This document shows positions 23,301-31,800 of a stretch of DNA of 64,000 nucleotides, piece by piece. This DNA comes from Heliocidaris erythrogramma. Its lineage: Eukaryota > Echinodermata > Echinoidea > Camarodonta > Echinometridae. Position 1 is the stretch's first letter. Each line of letters starts with the position of its first letter. The notes under the pieces were generated by a model. That model did no database searches, was not told the DNA's origin, and worked only from the letters and a program-made list of their open reading frames with translations. The DNA lies in NCBI GenBank assembly GCA_025617745.1, contig CM046857.1, forward strand, positions 30,562,514 through 30,626,513. The letters run 5' to 3'. The translations under genes were made by a program, and so were the position numbers.

Positions 23301-24263
23301 GGTCGCGGAAACTATCAGAAAAGTGTGATTTCAGGGCATTTTTCATGTCGTACTACCCCGTGCGGAATGTGATTGCTGGGTAATAACGCCTAGCTTCGTG
23401 TGTAGAAGGCGTATAGCCATTTTTTTTTTTTCTACATTCACGAAGCTAATCCTGGCTAGGTGCGTGCCCTGAAGACGCCCAGTGAAGGAGCGGTGATGAC
23501 GTGTGCAGGGAGTGCATTCCAGAGCCTAACTGCTGTTGGCATGAAGGAATATTTGTACACATCCTTGGTTGAGTAAGATGTGAGAGACTGGTATTTTGCA
23601 GGATGTAATTTCTCAGTCTGGTATTTGTCATTGGTTTGGAGTATCTGTCTTTGTCAATGGCGATGAGATTGTGAGTGATCTTGTACATCATTATCTTGAT
23701 TGCGTCTTCCCGTCTGGATTGGAGTGATGCCCAGTGCATTCTCTGAAGCATAGCTGTTACACTCTCAGTACGATGGTAGGCATTCTGCACAAACCTTGCA
23801 GCTCTCCTTTGTATTGCTTCAACCTGGTTAATTGTTGTCACATGGTGGGGATTCCAGATAGTGGAGCAGTACTCCAGATGTGGTCTGACATCCGGTTGGC
23901 TTTGAGGGTCGCCTTGTTTTACATAGAACTTCAATTAGATACTCTTTCCTTGCTCACATGAATAAACTTGATCGTTCGTTAGCAGCGAAATACTTTTTTC
24001 AGACTCTGTTTCGTCATCGAAATGGAACTTACGTCTTAAGTTAAAACTGCTCTGTAATTTTCTTTCGCCATGTTCGCGGCTATTGATATTGATGAACTGT
24101 TAATGTAATGACTTTGTCTTAGTGGAGTGCTGTATCCAGTCCAGCAATGACGAAATAAACGGCAGTGAATGGATTGGACACTTATTCCACAATAATGCCA
24201 CAGTATCATACTTACCCATATTTCTGAACCACAAAATTCGATCCATGAAGTATCATCTGCCAT
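5227..24263 (-). CDS. ABCC1: ABCC/MRP1-type ABC transporter, first five exons
   Basis: This gene encodes the start of an ATP-driven efflux pump of the multidrug-resistance-associated-protein type. Five exons join in phase 0: 24216-24263, 10059-10232, 7840-7968, 6211-6348 and 5227-5349, coding for 204 residues. Each boundary has AG and GT(A/G)AG signals. Hallmarks of MRP1-like TMD0 appear in order: FCGSEIW (residues 10-16), PCFQETVLSWIP, YLRHNDRGFI, YLVTPAVLAITM, ERRKGHQSSG (127-136) and TFYLYFFLLIGQL. TMD0 has five membrane helices and lies before the two transporter cores. The cores and nucleotide-binding domains are not in the window, so the gene must continue left of position 1 or is a partial copy. 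Intact frames argue against a pseudogene. ABCC1 and ABCC3 cannot be told apart from this part; the symbol marks the group. Confidence 0.93.
5350..6210 (-). other. ABCC intron 4
   Basis: 861 bases with no further gene. Near 5510-5640 a few loosely repeated lines of the type GCCCCTAAATTT occur. Otherwise it is AT-rich single-copy-looking DNA. Confidence 0.7.
6211..6348 (-). CDS. ABCC1: ABCC exon 4 (TMD0 helix 4)
   Basis: 46 codons, residues 118-163, containing HVERRKGHQSSG, the most recognisable TMD0 loop of MRP1/MRP3. A helix follows (VLFIFYLITILCAV). The acceptor is CATTTTACAG and the donor GTAAGT. Confidence 0.94.
6424..6650 (-). repeat. tandem copies of the exon 3 end, cluster 2
   Basis: Three more diverged copies of the same unit lie about 1 kb further on, just before exon 4. 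The first reads AYLVIPAVLAVTM followed by GTGAGT (6592-6597). The last reads YLVTPAILTINM followed by GTGTGT. They keep the exon-like reading frame although they are unlikely to be normal exons. Confidence 0.85.
6651..7594 (-). other. central intron 3, no feature
   Basis: Nothing recognised. There are poly(A)/poly(T) runs near 6897 and 7108. The GC-richer part (7300-7580) has only short open frames. Confidence 0.6.
7595..7839 (-). repeat. tandem copies of the exon 3 end, cluster 1
   Basis: Three direct copies, 71-77 bases apart, follow exon 3 inside intron 3. Each reads on the minus strand as the last ~40 bases of exon 3, the ACTATG-GT junction, and about 25 bases of intron (TCACATTCAGATAAG). 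Donor-like sites lie at 7763-7768 (GTGAGT), 7686-7691 (GTGTGT) and 7613-7618 (GTGTGT). Confidence 0.9.
7840..7968 (-). CDS. ABCC1: ABCC exon 3 (TMD0 helices 2-3)
   Basis: 43 codons, residues 75-117, from SLGLLLILLPLLDVC to YLVTPAVLAITM. The acceptor is CTACACAG and the donor GTGAGT (7834-7839). Reading through the donor reaches a TAG ten codons later. The last ~40 bases and the donor are copied several times downstream in intron 3. Confidence 0.9.
8386..9136. mobile_element. TIR element with ~150-bp internal tandem units
   Basis: The ends are inverted copies of GTATCCCCCGGCA (8386-8398) and TGCCGGGGGATAC (near 9124-9136). Inside, a unit marked by GCAGCATCACCA, a CCAAGATACA-like line, TTTGAAAGAAATC and ATGACCTTTGACC starts near 8506, 8658, 8803 and 8959. 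No transposase is present, so it looks like a non-autonomous element in ABCC intron 2. Confidence 0.75.
9137..10058 (-). other. rest of ABCC intron 2, no feature
   Basis: No gene, repeat family or RNA was recognised here. The open frames are short and unlike known proteins. Confidence 0.6.
10059..10232 (-). CDS. ABCC1: ABCC exon 2 (TMD0 helix 1)
   Basis: 58 codons, residues 17-74, with acceptor TCTGTCTCAG and donor GTAGGA. It contains the family motif TPCFQETVLSWIP, a hydrophobic helix (SAFLLILTPFYILYL) and LRHNDRGFIRV, as in MRP1-type N-termini. NAS at residues 22-24 could be an N-glycosylation site facing outside. Confidence 0.93.
10344..10720. mobile_element. CTTAAAG-type MITE, copy 1
   Basis: It starts CTTAAAGGGAAGGTTGAG and ends CTCAACTTTATCTTTAAG, giving terminal inverted repeats of about 24 bases. 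It lies in ABCC intron 1. A second copy at 17058-17437 aligns over its whole length in the same orientation. A small internal tandem of TTTGAGTGAG is private to this copy. Confidence 0.85.
11281..12876. repeat. GAGCCCCAGGGGG repeat with ~330-bp tandem units
   Basis: The left end has CAAGAGCCCCAGGGGGCAC and CGCTCACTTGAG. The right end has GCTCACTCGAGCCTTAGG and TGAGCTAAAA. The inner part repeats a ~330-bp unit (marks: CCTGGGCCCCCTGGGGG, GATGATTCCTACCAAG) near 12058, 12340 and 12668. Similar repeats are widespread in marine invertebrates; that parallel is from memory. Confidence 0.65.
11409..12003 (+). pseudogene. 3' end of a non-LTR retrotransposon (CR1/L2-like)
   Basis: A short open stretch (11420-11551) reads SKIWNALPLEMKSINTVKHF and ends CNYV then stop. 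This is typical of the reverse-transcriptase C-terminus, where a WN.LP motif precedes the stop. A 3' UTR follows, ending AATAAAGTCATTCATTCATT, with the (ATTC)n tail of such elements. Everything upstream is missing, as expected from 5' truncation on insertion. Confidence 0.8.
13213..13345 (+). repeat. dispersed repeat copy 2
   Basis: Partner of 5076-5213; see there. It lies in ABCC intron 1. Confidence 0.85.
13346..17057. other. ABCC intron 1 portion, no gene
   Basis: No exon was recognised. Two short related blocks built on CCATGACTTTTCCATGA lie at about 13617-13680 and 14826-14890. Poly(C) runs lie at about 15412 and 15852-15875 (about 24 C). Several TACATGTA octamers are scattered through. 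Confidence 0.6.
17058..17437. mobile_element. CTTAAAG-type MITE, copy 2
   Basis: Full-length relative of 10344-10720. It starts GTTAAAGAGAAGGTCGAG and ends CAACTTTATCTTTAAG, and lacks the internal TTTGAGTGAG tandem. Confidence 0.85.
17600..18140. mobile_element. GCTATTCAT-type MITE, split by another element
   Basis: It is built from many copies of GCTATTCAT and ATGAATAGC around the core AGCGGTCCTTATGAATAG. The ends are GCTCGCTATTCATAAGG and a diverged inverse before GGTTACCCCG-like sequence. The parts 17600-17734 and 18014-18140 are the two halves. The middle is the palindromic element 17735-18013. Unbroken relatives lie at 27045-27275 and 28000-28266. Confidence 0.8.
17735..18013. mobile_element. 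279-bp full palindrome inside the MITE
   Basis: Its ends are TAGGCCATTTTCGTAATG and the exact inverse. Inner pairs include TTTCAATAGTCAGAATG with CATTCTGACTATTGAAA and GGTTGGGCAGAC with GTCCAACC. It can fold end to end. Comparison with 27115-27140 and 28125-28145 shows the uninterrupted target (GAGGTAATTTGTC). Confidence 0.85.
18381..19284. mobile_element. TTTAAAGG-type TIR element 1
   Basis: The first and last ~130 bases are diverged inverted copies; both read AAACAGAT(T/C)AGTGAA inward. The ends are TTAAAAGGAAAGTCCAACCT and the inverse of TTTAAAGGGGAAC. The middle (18700-19080) is crowded with short inverted pieces of the type CGTAAGAACG. No coding capacity is seen. Confidence 0.75.
19665..20180. 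repeat. inverted cluster of four tRNA-like sequences
   Basis: Outer arms (19672-19853 and 20004-20173) are inverted copies starting TAATTATTCAATTGTCTCC. Each arm has a tRNA-like body with box A (TGGTCTAGTGGTTATGAC), box B (GGTTCAAATCCC) and a Thr-type anticodon loop. Two further copies lie in the centre, also head to head. One central copy has the loop CTCGTAA instead of CTAGTAA. The acceptor stems pair poorly, so these look SINE-derived, not working tRNA genes. Confidence 0.85.
20007..20080 (+). tRNA. tRNA-like sequence (Thr AGU-type loop), probably SINE-derived
   Basis: The D-arm, the anticodon loop CTAGTAA (U33 present, anticodon AGU) and a perfect T-arm GCGGG-TTCAAAT-CCCGC are visible. 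The acceptor stem has only about five of seven pairs and the 3' side is about three bases too long. It lies in the right arm of the palindrome above. Confidence 0.4.
20736..21533. mobile_element. TTTAAAGG-type TIR element 2
   Basis: It starts TTTAAAGGAGAATGAAAC and ends TTATTCCCCTTTAA. The arms are long, about 270 bases, sharing CCATGGGGGCTGCCATTTT and ATAATCATGT. There is no coding capacity. Its ends resemble those of 18381-19284, so the two are probably related families. Confidence 0.8.
21708..23458. mobile_element. fully palindromic foldback element A, 8-bp target duplication
   Basis: It starts TAGCCAGGATTAGCTTCG and ends with the inverse. GGTGCGTG flanks it exactly on both sides (21700-21707 and 23459-23466). 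Almost the whole length is two inverted arms around an AT-rich centre near 22262, including GATCTGCATGACC and GGATACGCAAACGCTGG. Without the inserted copy B it is about 1114 bases. It has no coding capacity. An 8-bp duplication fits hAT-like or P-like transposition. Confidence 0.92.
22666..23294. mobile_element. foldback element B, nested in A
   Basis: A 629-bp shorter relative of A: it starts TAGCCAGGATTGGCTTCG, ends with the inverse, and its palindrome centre is near 22990. It sits inside the right arm of A. The flanks CCTGTGGG (22658-22665) and TCTGTGGG (23295-23302) are an 8-bp duplication with one change. The undisturbed left arm of A has the single copy CCCACAGA, the inverse of TCTGTGGG. 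Confidence 0.92.
24216..24263 (-). CDS. ABCC1: ABCC exon 1 with start codon
   Basis: This exon encodes MADDTSWIEFCGSEIW and ends ATATGG before the donor GTAAGT (24210-24215). The start context is gcaATGG with G at -3 and +4. A longer frame opens at a GTG at 24332, but eukaryotic initiation and family length favour the ATG. MRP1-type proteins have the same short first exon ending in Trp before the first long TMD0 exon. Confidence 0.9.
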
Positions 24264-24420
24264 TGCTCTCTTTTCGAATCTGCCGCGTAGTCCAGAGAGT
24301 AGCGGAGGCTTGAGCTCAGCGGTGCCTGCCACACGGGCAGCCAGAGACGGGAAGGCCTAGGAACCCGCGAGCTGGCCTGATCATCAGCCAATATCGGCAA
24401 CTGGGATTTATGGATTACAA
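24264..24420 (-). promoter_or_regulatory. likely 5' UTR and promoter of the ABCC gene
   Basis: GC-rich sequence directly upstream of the ATG, with several CpGs (CCGCGAGC, GCCGCGTAG), in an otherwise AT-rich area. No TATA box is obvious. The placement rests on position alone. Confidence 0.4.
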
Positions 24421-24796
24421 AATGCTGAAACCAAGCATACTTATCAAGGCCAAAAATAAAGTGGTTCAGGCAATAATGCCTTGGGGTAACATCATCATAA
24501 ATTCGAAGATTTTCTTAATGTAATATTAATGACGCAACAAAGATACAGCCGTTTTGTAGTACGTAGGTGCAGCGCAGGCATGCAAAATCGCGATTAACGA
24601 TATAACGTTCACTTTATTATGTATATAGCTGGCGCGCGACAGTACATACAGAACCCACAGAGCATGCATGCATGCCATGCATGCGCCACGGAGCTATATC
24701 CATAGGCTATATCCGTAAAGGAGATCGCTTCTGATTGGTCAGTCAATTCACAGAGCTTCAAAAAATGGAACTATTGGGAGCTCCATGATCCGCTTA

Positions 24797-26890
24797 GAAG
24801 AAGAAGTTTAGAAGTTTATTTGACTCAACTTGGGGACTCAACGACCCACATGGGGTATGGGAGTAAAATACAAAGTACGTGCAAAAAATTAAAATATAAT
24901 GAAAACAAATAAACAATTATATATACATGTATATATATAATATATCAGAATACAAATAAAACAATATGAAGAATAATGCAGGCACTGCCTGAAATTGTAA
25001 AACATAAAATTGTAAAAATATTAATAAAGAAATAATCACGATATAATGACAGAGTATAGTAATGTTGGATATCTAACGAAGAAAAGGACATTATTTCTCT
25101 ATAAAACCTCGAAACATTAGACAGAGTATGTGTTAGGGTGTTTCCAATAATCTCTTGAGGAATGGTTTACGTTTGATCTCAAAGAAAGGACATATAAACA
25201 AATGGCTTAATTCATCACCGATATCAATATAGAACAATGAGTACATAAACGTTCAGCTCTCAAAATCTGGCTGTAACGCCCAAGCATTATTGGGAGTTTG
25301 TGATTGAGACATTGAAATGTGCAGAAAGTTCTTCTATTATTTTCCTTAAGGTAAATCAATTACTTTTCAAAACAATCTCTGTTCGAAAATTCTATAAATA
25401 GTACATTGCTGGTTTAACTCAACATCACTGTGCCACCCCTGCTCACTTACATCTTGAAGCTTTTGGTTTACAATGCTTTTATACTTTGATAAAGTCAGAT
25501 TGATGGCTTGATTTTTCCACAAGTCAGAAAGACCTAAGACTAACTTAAAAAGAATATTCTTTACTTTGAGAATCCAAGACATTTGATTATTTCCTTTCGA
25601 AAACATGGAAATTCAAAATTATACATGATGTTTGATAACTTAGATGATTTTCTACTTAGGAGACGATATATTAGCATTCGACTTGCAGTATTTTTTTCTA
25701 GTTTGTAGCAACCAAGTTCACCGTAAACCATGCAATTGGGAGTCCTTTTGTTTAAACCAAACATTTCTTGACAGAACTTAGAATAGAACGTTTCAAGTTG
25801 GGTTAGATTTTCAAAACCCCAAATATCACTTCCATAATTATAACAATCACTGATCAAATAACTCAAGCTGGATGTCTATTGGTATAGACAAAGAGATTCA
25901 GTTTTTCTCTGCATAGAATACATAGCTCTTCGTGATTGGGTTACTTGTTTGTTAATAGCATTTTTGAAGGTATTACTATAGTTAAAAGTTGTTCCTAGAT
26001 AGACATACTCATCACAAACATTTATTGGTTCATTAAAAACAAGAAAAAATAACAACTTTCGTCTTGGAAGTATTTACAGTAAGATGCCACATTTGGCAAT
26101 AACCAGAAAGAACATTAAGTCCAATTTGGAGCTCATTCGCACTTTCAGCATGCAAGTAAAATATTGCCATAAGCATATACAGAAGAGTAAATAAGTTCAA
26201 ATATAATTCAATTTCATTCTCATATACAAACAATCATGGATTGACAAAGAAAGAGAGCTCAAGCCATTATCTCCCTCGTAAACAAATATTCAAAGTCATT
26301 TAGGTACAGTGCAAATAAAATGGGAGACAAATTTTCACCTTGACTCACTCCTACATTACTACGAAAAAAAATCAAATTTCTGACCATCATATATGATATA
26401 CAAGATTTAGCATTCTCATACATTTGAATTATTACACGCAACAATATACCATTAATTAACTTAATCCAAGCAACTTCGATCGACTATAAGTCAAACGCCT
26501 TTTTGTAATCCACAAAAGCACAATATATTTTGTCTTCTTTTTTAAATGCCAATCAATGATTGCATACAATGAGAAAACATGATCTATCGTAGAACAACCT
26601 AATCGGAAACCAGCCTGTATACTTCACCTAATAGATCATAATTCGATAAAAAAAGTAATGCTTTCATTCAGAATAGCAGTAAATAGCTTTCCAATACAAC
26701 TTAAGAGGGTGATACCTCTGTAATTATCCGCAGAATCGGGGGAGCCTTTACCTTTGAATAAGGGTTTAATCAAGCCTATCACCCACTATATGATACCCGT
26801 ATCTAACACAATATTAAATAATTTAGTATCTATTTTCAAGACAGATTTAGAACATTACTATTCTTTAACAATTCATTTTAATATCAGTAA
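24797..26890 (-). pseudogene. decayed LINE with reverse-transcriptase domain
   Basis: Pieces of one non-LTR retrotransposon read in order on the minus strand: DNYRGITLLSCIGKLF (near 26700), QAGFRLGCSTIDHVFSL, CAFVDYKKAFDL (RT motif A, near 26500), GVSQGENLSPILFALYLNDF (26300s), AESANELQIGL and LTVNTSKTKVVIFS (26100s), and PNCMVYGELGCYKLE (25740s). The YADD box has decayed to about YAYGN, and there are several stops and frame breaks. The 3' end near 24797 keeps a plausible UTR and a TTCTTCTTCT-type tail. It cannot move by itself. Confidence 0.9.
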
Positions 26891-26929
26891 TATATAGTAA
26901 TCCAGCTAACAGTGGAAGTTATAAACTGA

Positions 26930-27035
26930 TTCAGCGGACCCAGGTTCGAGACTGAGTCACGTCTTTCGGATGGTGACGTTAAAGGTCGGCCCCCAGACGT
27001 AAATAGTCATATCTGATTGATACCTTTTTTTTCGA
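26930..27035. repeat. SINE fragment
   Basis: It has a box-B-like GGTTCGAGACT followed by GTCTTTCGGATGGTGACG and TTAAAGGTCGG. This resembles a SINE tail known from several marine animals (from memory). It is short and degenerate. Confidence 0.5.
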
Positions 27036-27044
27036 TGATCCAAC

Positions 27045-27275
27045 CGGGTCCGCTCGCTATTCATAAAATAGTATTCATATAGAAGACCGCTATTCATTTA
27101 ACATGCGTTATGAATAGCGAGGTAATTTTGTCGATGTTTGCTCGCTATTTAGAAGGACCGCTATTCATACAAAACCGCTATTCATTTGGTCACGCGTTAT
27201 GCATGGATAGCGATCCTTATGAATAAGTGGTCCTCATGAATAGCGGTCCTTCTGACTAGCGAGGTTACCCCGTTC
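27045..27275. mobile_element. GCTATTCAT-type MITE, unbroken copy
   Basis: It starts GGGTCCGCTCGCTATTCATA and ends GACTAGCGAGGTTACCCCG. The inverted ends both contain AGGACCGCTATTCAT or its diverged inverse. The centre reads GCGAGGTAATTTTGTCG, the site where locus 17600-18140 has an insertion. Confidence 0.85.
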
Positions 27276-27999
27276 GAACGAATCCCCCATTGGCGAGCAG
27301 AGGTCCGCTTGGAAAAAAAGATAAATATAAAAAAAAAAAAAGAAGCGAGGGGAGAGATGATGGAAAGGGAAAATAACGTAATAAAATATCGGTTTTCCGT
27401 ATATTTTAATACATTTTATTTCGATTTCGTCCCGTAACTTCCTAATCTGTCAAATGTATAATTATTAATCAATGTCGTCTTTCACCATTCATTTTCGAAT
27501 GTTGTACATTATTCAAATTCGTTGTAGTAGGTCCATGGCAGACCTGTAACGGGGGGGGGGGGGGTTCAGAGGGTTCGAACACCCCCCCCCCCTCCCACCA
27601 AGCTTGCGAGCAGAAATCTGCTTGATCAACAACAAAAAAGAATCATAAGGCGAACACAATTCTCCAAAGTGATATCAGAAGAGCGATGTTTAGATTAACA
27701 TTTTAAAAACATTTCCATACCAACTGGCTTTGATATGGGAGGGGCGCACAAGGGGGTCACTTGAAAGGGGAGAGAGGAAGGAAAGTGGAAAATAATGTGA
27801 GAAATAGTCAATTTTTTACACTTTTTTTATTTGCTTTTTGTCCTACAACTTCATAATATTGCACAATCATTTATACTAGTCAATTTACGTTTTTGGCCAT
27901 TCATTTTAGGAATTTATTTTTCATTTTGCAATTATATCGATTTTGTCAAAGACTGAACGAGTTCAAAGAGTTATTCAAATTCGTCACCCGCTCGTTGTG
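27276..27999. repeat. diverged direct duplication of ~270-400 bp
   Basis: 27276-27545 and 27580-27999 are related in order: a GGCGAGCAGA or GCGAGCAGAA start, a GGGGAGAGA line, GAAAATAA, GTCC(T/C)..AACTTC and TTATTCAAATTCGT. The join is a poly(G) run and a poly(C) run. The pair is bracketed by two MITEs of one family. Confidence 0.65.
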
Positions 28000-28266
28000 G
28001 GGTACGCTCGCTCTTCATAGAAAACCGCTATTAATTTAACACGCGTTATGAATAGCGGTCCTTATGAATAGTTATGAATAGTGGTCCTTATGAATAGCGG
28101 TCCTTATGAATAGGGAGGTAATTTGTCTATGGTTTGGTTGCTATTTAGAAGGACCGCTATTCATACAAAACTGCTATTCATTTAGTCACGCGTTATGGAT
28201 AGCGGTCCTTATGAAGAAGTGGTCCTTATATGAATAGCGGTCCTTATGAATATAGCTAGGTTACCC
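28000..28266. mobile_element. GCTATTCAT-type MITE, third locus
   Basis: Same family as 27045-27275 with one extra GAATAG/TCCTTAT module. It ends GCTAGGTTACCC. Related sequence (CGTTGT) lies on both flanks but does not abut the ends cleanly. Confidence 0.82.
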
Positions 28267-31211
28267 ATTCGTTGTAAGGTCTTGTCTATGTGACGAATTT
28301 GAATGACAATTTCTTGAAATCGGCTTCCCAAAGACATGAAAGATGGATTCAATGATAAGATTTGGCAGCGGATTACCAGGTCGGACGAATTCGAATGAAA
28401 TCTGACGAAAATGAATGGAGATTACCTTGAAGTTGATTGACCATTGAGCCTGTTGAATGACATTTCAATTGTCATCTTTGATATCTGTCATTTGGATGAT
28501 TATTGATTCCTAACAGGGCGAAATTGAAGTGCTCAATGATGCATTTTGATCTTTAAAAAGTGTTAGATCGGACAGAAAATCCAGACAATACCGGGGGGGG
28601 GGGGGGTTGACTCATTGAGTCATCCGCGTCCTCGAAAGCACCCTAAACGAGGATTCTAGTGGAAGATATTTGATACCGTATTCAGGGAAACCCCCGACAA
28701 TTTTCAGATTTTTAGATCCTTAACAGGGATTTTTTTTATAGATTAAGTATGTTACACCCTAATCGAGGATTGGTTCTTCTTGGCCCTTATTTTCTTAAAA
28801 AGGAATTGTTAAAGGCAAATATTTACTGTGGAACACATTACAGAATGATGTTTTTATTGAAAGAATAGAAAAGAACCTCTTTGGATTAATAAAAAATATC
28901 CACGGGAAGATTTTCAGATGTCGCTTATTTTGCTAGTTTATAAAGCTAGTATTAGGACCTTTCACAACAGGAACAAATGAAAAGATAGGGAGGGGGTACA
29001 AAAAACACATTCATTCAAATTCAATGATAAACATGGGCCACGAGGATATTCATGTAAACACTTGCAGAACTTGATCATTTGAAAAAACCGTATGCACACA
29101 AACTTCAACACTACATCCATGGATCAGTCAACAAAAACCAAATTGACAAGATGGCATAATATATATTTTATGAACAATATTACCCTAAGCCTTTTGAGAT
29201 GTTTACATTTCTTGGAGTTGTGATATAACAAGTGCTACACTCTATTACATTACAATAACACTATGTCTTTTTATTTCACCAAAATTTGAATCAGATCATA
29301 ATTTTGTACACTTCAAACTAGCTTTAATGTACAAGAATCATATATTATAATACTATCAAAAAATTACCCGTGGCACCAGGGGGGGGGGGGGGTGGTGGTG
29401 GTCTTCTCCTATATGTACAGTCCAAGTCCCCATTCACAATGAAAGGCAATTAGTTTATTGATGAAACATATTTGAACAATTGATTCATAGCAGACTTCTC
29501 TTTAAATATAGATAGAAGGTTTAATTTAATTAGCATTAGGGGTTAAACTGGGGGAAGAACTTGAATATCATTCCGGAGTGAAAAATCTAACTATAGAATG
29601 GAAAAAACTGTATTGTAACACGGTGTATTTAGTAAGCAGTAAAGAGGCAACGTCGAAAATAACAGATTGCATTTGTTTGAAGTTCTCCAATTAAAGGTTG
29701 CTCAATCATATATAGTGGAATGTTGAAAGAAGCGAGACTGAGTATAGTGGAATGTTGAAAGAAGCGAGAGAGAGAGAGAGAGAGGTTTTAGCTGCTGTGA
29801 TGAAAAGTGATAAGATTTCTAGGGCTTCCACTGGCATGTTTAGGTTTCTGGTATTTGTTTTCCCTGGTAAGTTTAATAAGTAGTTATGCATTGAAGGAAT
29901 TGATGAAAATCTCAGAACATACACTGAAAATGTATATATTATGGAACTTGTGCATCTTTTAAACATTATACGGGCATCGTCACTTATTAGAATACAATAT
30001 TCAGTTTCCATTCAAATAAATAACAATATTGACAGGTGTATGTTAGATCAGTGGCGGATTTAGAAGGGGGTACATCCGGCCCATGCCCCCCCCCCCCCCC
30101 CCCTTGGAAGAAAAGTATGTTAGTTTCTTTTCCTTTTTCTTTGCTTGTCAGAGAATTATGGAGGGAAAATGGTCCCCCATAAACCCCCTACCCCACTCGA
30201 CATCGAAGCCGAAATAGAGCCGTTCCCGATGTCTGATGTGACTGAAATTCAGGTGCTAGTTTTCAGATTACACGTTTCATGTACAATTATGCCACGTACA
30301 TGTATTCACTGGACGTGGACGGAAACACACAGACTGAAGGCCGAGTGTGTACGTGTAGATCTATGCTTTATGAAACATTTTATAAATTACAGTACCTACT
30401 ATGTACATGTACAAGAATGAGCCTTGACAATTAAAGAAAAAAAATAAAAACAGAACTTTATATGAGCTGTTGACAACGTGACAAGAATATCTGACCACTG
30501 ACAAGAAAACAAAACCCGCATTTGACCACCCCCCAAAAAACAACAACAACAAACCCCCCCCCAAAACCCCCCCCCCCAAAAAAAAAACAACAATAACAAC
30601 AAAGCAGTACAAACACACGAAGTGCTTGTACAACTCTACCTCTTTCCCCTCACTAAAATTCTCTTTTTTACATGAGCATATAAATAATGCAGGTACAATA
30701 CAATAAGTATACAGCTATATACACATATTTATCACAATGAAATGTATCATACACTTTGAAGAACTCTCCCTGAGTTTCTTTATCACATTTTATTGTAAAA
30801 CCCAGAGTTCCAAAAACTTTACAGCACAAGTAAGTGGTAGACTAAGGAACACCCCTTCACTGTTAAGGCAGTACATGTATTATGTAAAATAAGTAGAACA
30901 GGTGAATATGGATGTGATACCTGTTATTTTTACAGAATAACAGTGAACATGGTGAAGGGACTGAATCCCGGGGACTCAAGGGATGTTACCAGAACACTAT
31001 TGTGAAGGGTAGAAACTAGAATGAGGGGTTGTTCCCGTGGTTGTTCCACAGAACTCCTAAAGACGTCTTTCGGAGTTCTGTGGGTTGTTCCGTCACGCAA
31101 CCAGCGAGGAGCTTAGTCCGAAAGGGTCAGTGTTGCCACAGCAAAAAATCGAAATTATGCCAAGTCTCGTCCCAAATTATGCTAAATTGAGAAAAATTAT
31201 GCTAGATCCAT
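28267..31211. other. intergenic, no gene recognised
   Basis: Low-complexity tracts are present: poly(G) at about 28590 and 29380, poly(C) at about 30090, 30555 and 30570. A 33-base direct duplication (ATAGTGGAATGTTGAAAG) at 29712-29768 is followed by (GA)n. None of the open frames resembles a known protein. Confidence 0.6.
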
Positions 31212-31282
31212 TTGAAGCGTAACTCAGGCGCCTGGGAACGATTTTCAGTCAAAAATTCTCTGACAAGCCAAAAAAAAAAAAA

Positions 31283-31800
31283 AGGGGCGGATCAAGGATT
31301 TTGTAAAAGGGGGGGGGGGCACAGATATGCAGGGCTGTCAACTTTGGAGGGAGATTGGTATTTTAAATCGTTCAGTGGGGTGAGGGTGGGGAAAGTGGGG
31401 GAGCCCTCCAAAAGCCGCTCAGTAATAATAATAATTCTTTGACAAGCAACAAAAAGGGTTATCAGTTCTAAAAGGGAGGGGGGCACAAAGTATACGTTTC
31501 TTTCAAAATGAGGGGCACGGGCCGGGATCCGTAAATCTGCTACTGTCATTAATATCATGATAGAAAAATTCCAAAAGCAAGCTTTCTGCAAAACCAGGAG
31601 GGGATCCTGTATCCGCCCCTGATGACAGCCCTGCATTTCTATGCCCCCCTTTTTACAAAATCCTGGATCCGCCCCTGATGGCATCTCTGTGCTCCCCCCC
31701 CCCCCCCTTTACAAAATCCTCGATCCGCCCCTGATAACAGCCCTGCATTTCTGTGCCTGTCCCCCTTTTTTTTTTACAAAATCCTGGATCCGCCCCTGAC
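31283..31800. repeat. GGATCCGCCCCTG repeat array with an inverted copy
   Basis: Units of about 60 bases (TTTACAAAATCCTGGATCCG followed by CCCCTGATGACAGCCCTG) lie in tandem at 31604-31800. An inverted copy (GGCGGATCAAGGATTTTG) lies at 31285-31335. Single pieces recur at about 45335 and 60330, always next to a C run. Confidence 0.8.

Larger units (their letters stand above)
21600..23960 (-). pseudogene. LINE reverse-transcriptase C-terminus, interrupted
   Basis: From about 23934 downward the minus strand reads a CR1/jockey-like RT tail: VRPHLEYCSTIWNPHH, VEAIQRRAARFV, MYKITHNLIAID, then after a 1-base frame break near 23575, YKYSFMPTAVRLWNALP. The frame meets a palindromic element at 23458. 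On its other side (below 21700) it goes on with TSPC then stop, so the palindrome landed in the coding region five codons before the stop. The RT catalytic region is absent. This is a dead 5'-truncated copy in ABCC intron 1. Confidence 0.85.

Noticed and set aside
5227-24263. ABCC fragment as a pseudogene
   Set aside because: All five exons are open, all joins keep phase 0, and all donors and acceptors are consensus. Missing later exons are explained by the window edge.
24264-24332. Upstream extension of the ABCC protein by 23 residues
   Set aside because: It begins at GTG, not ATG, and MRP1-type proteins start close to the FC..W motif.
30361-30633. Gly/Phe/Leu-rich frame
   Set aside because: It is a product of C and A homopolymers.
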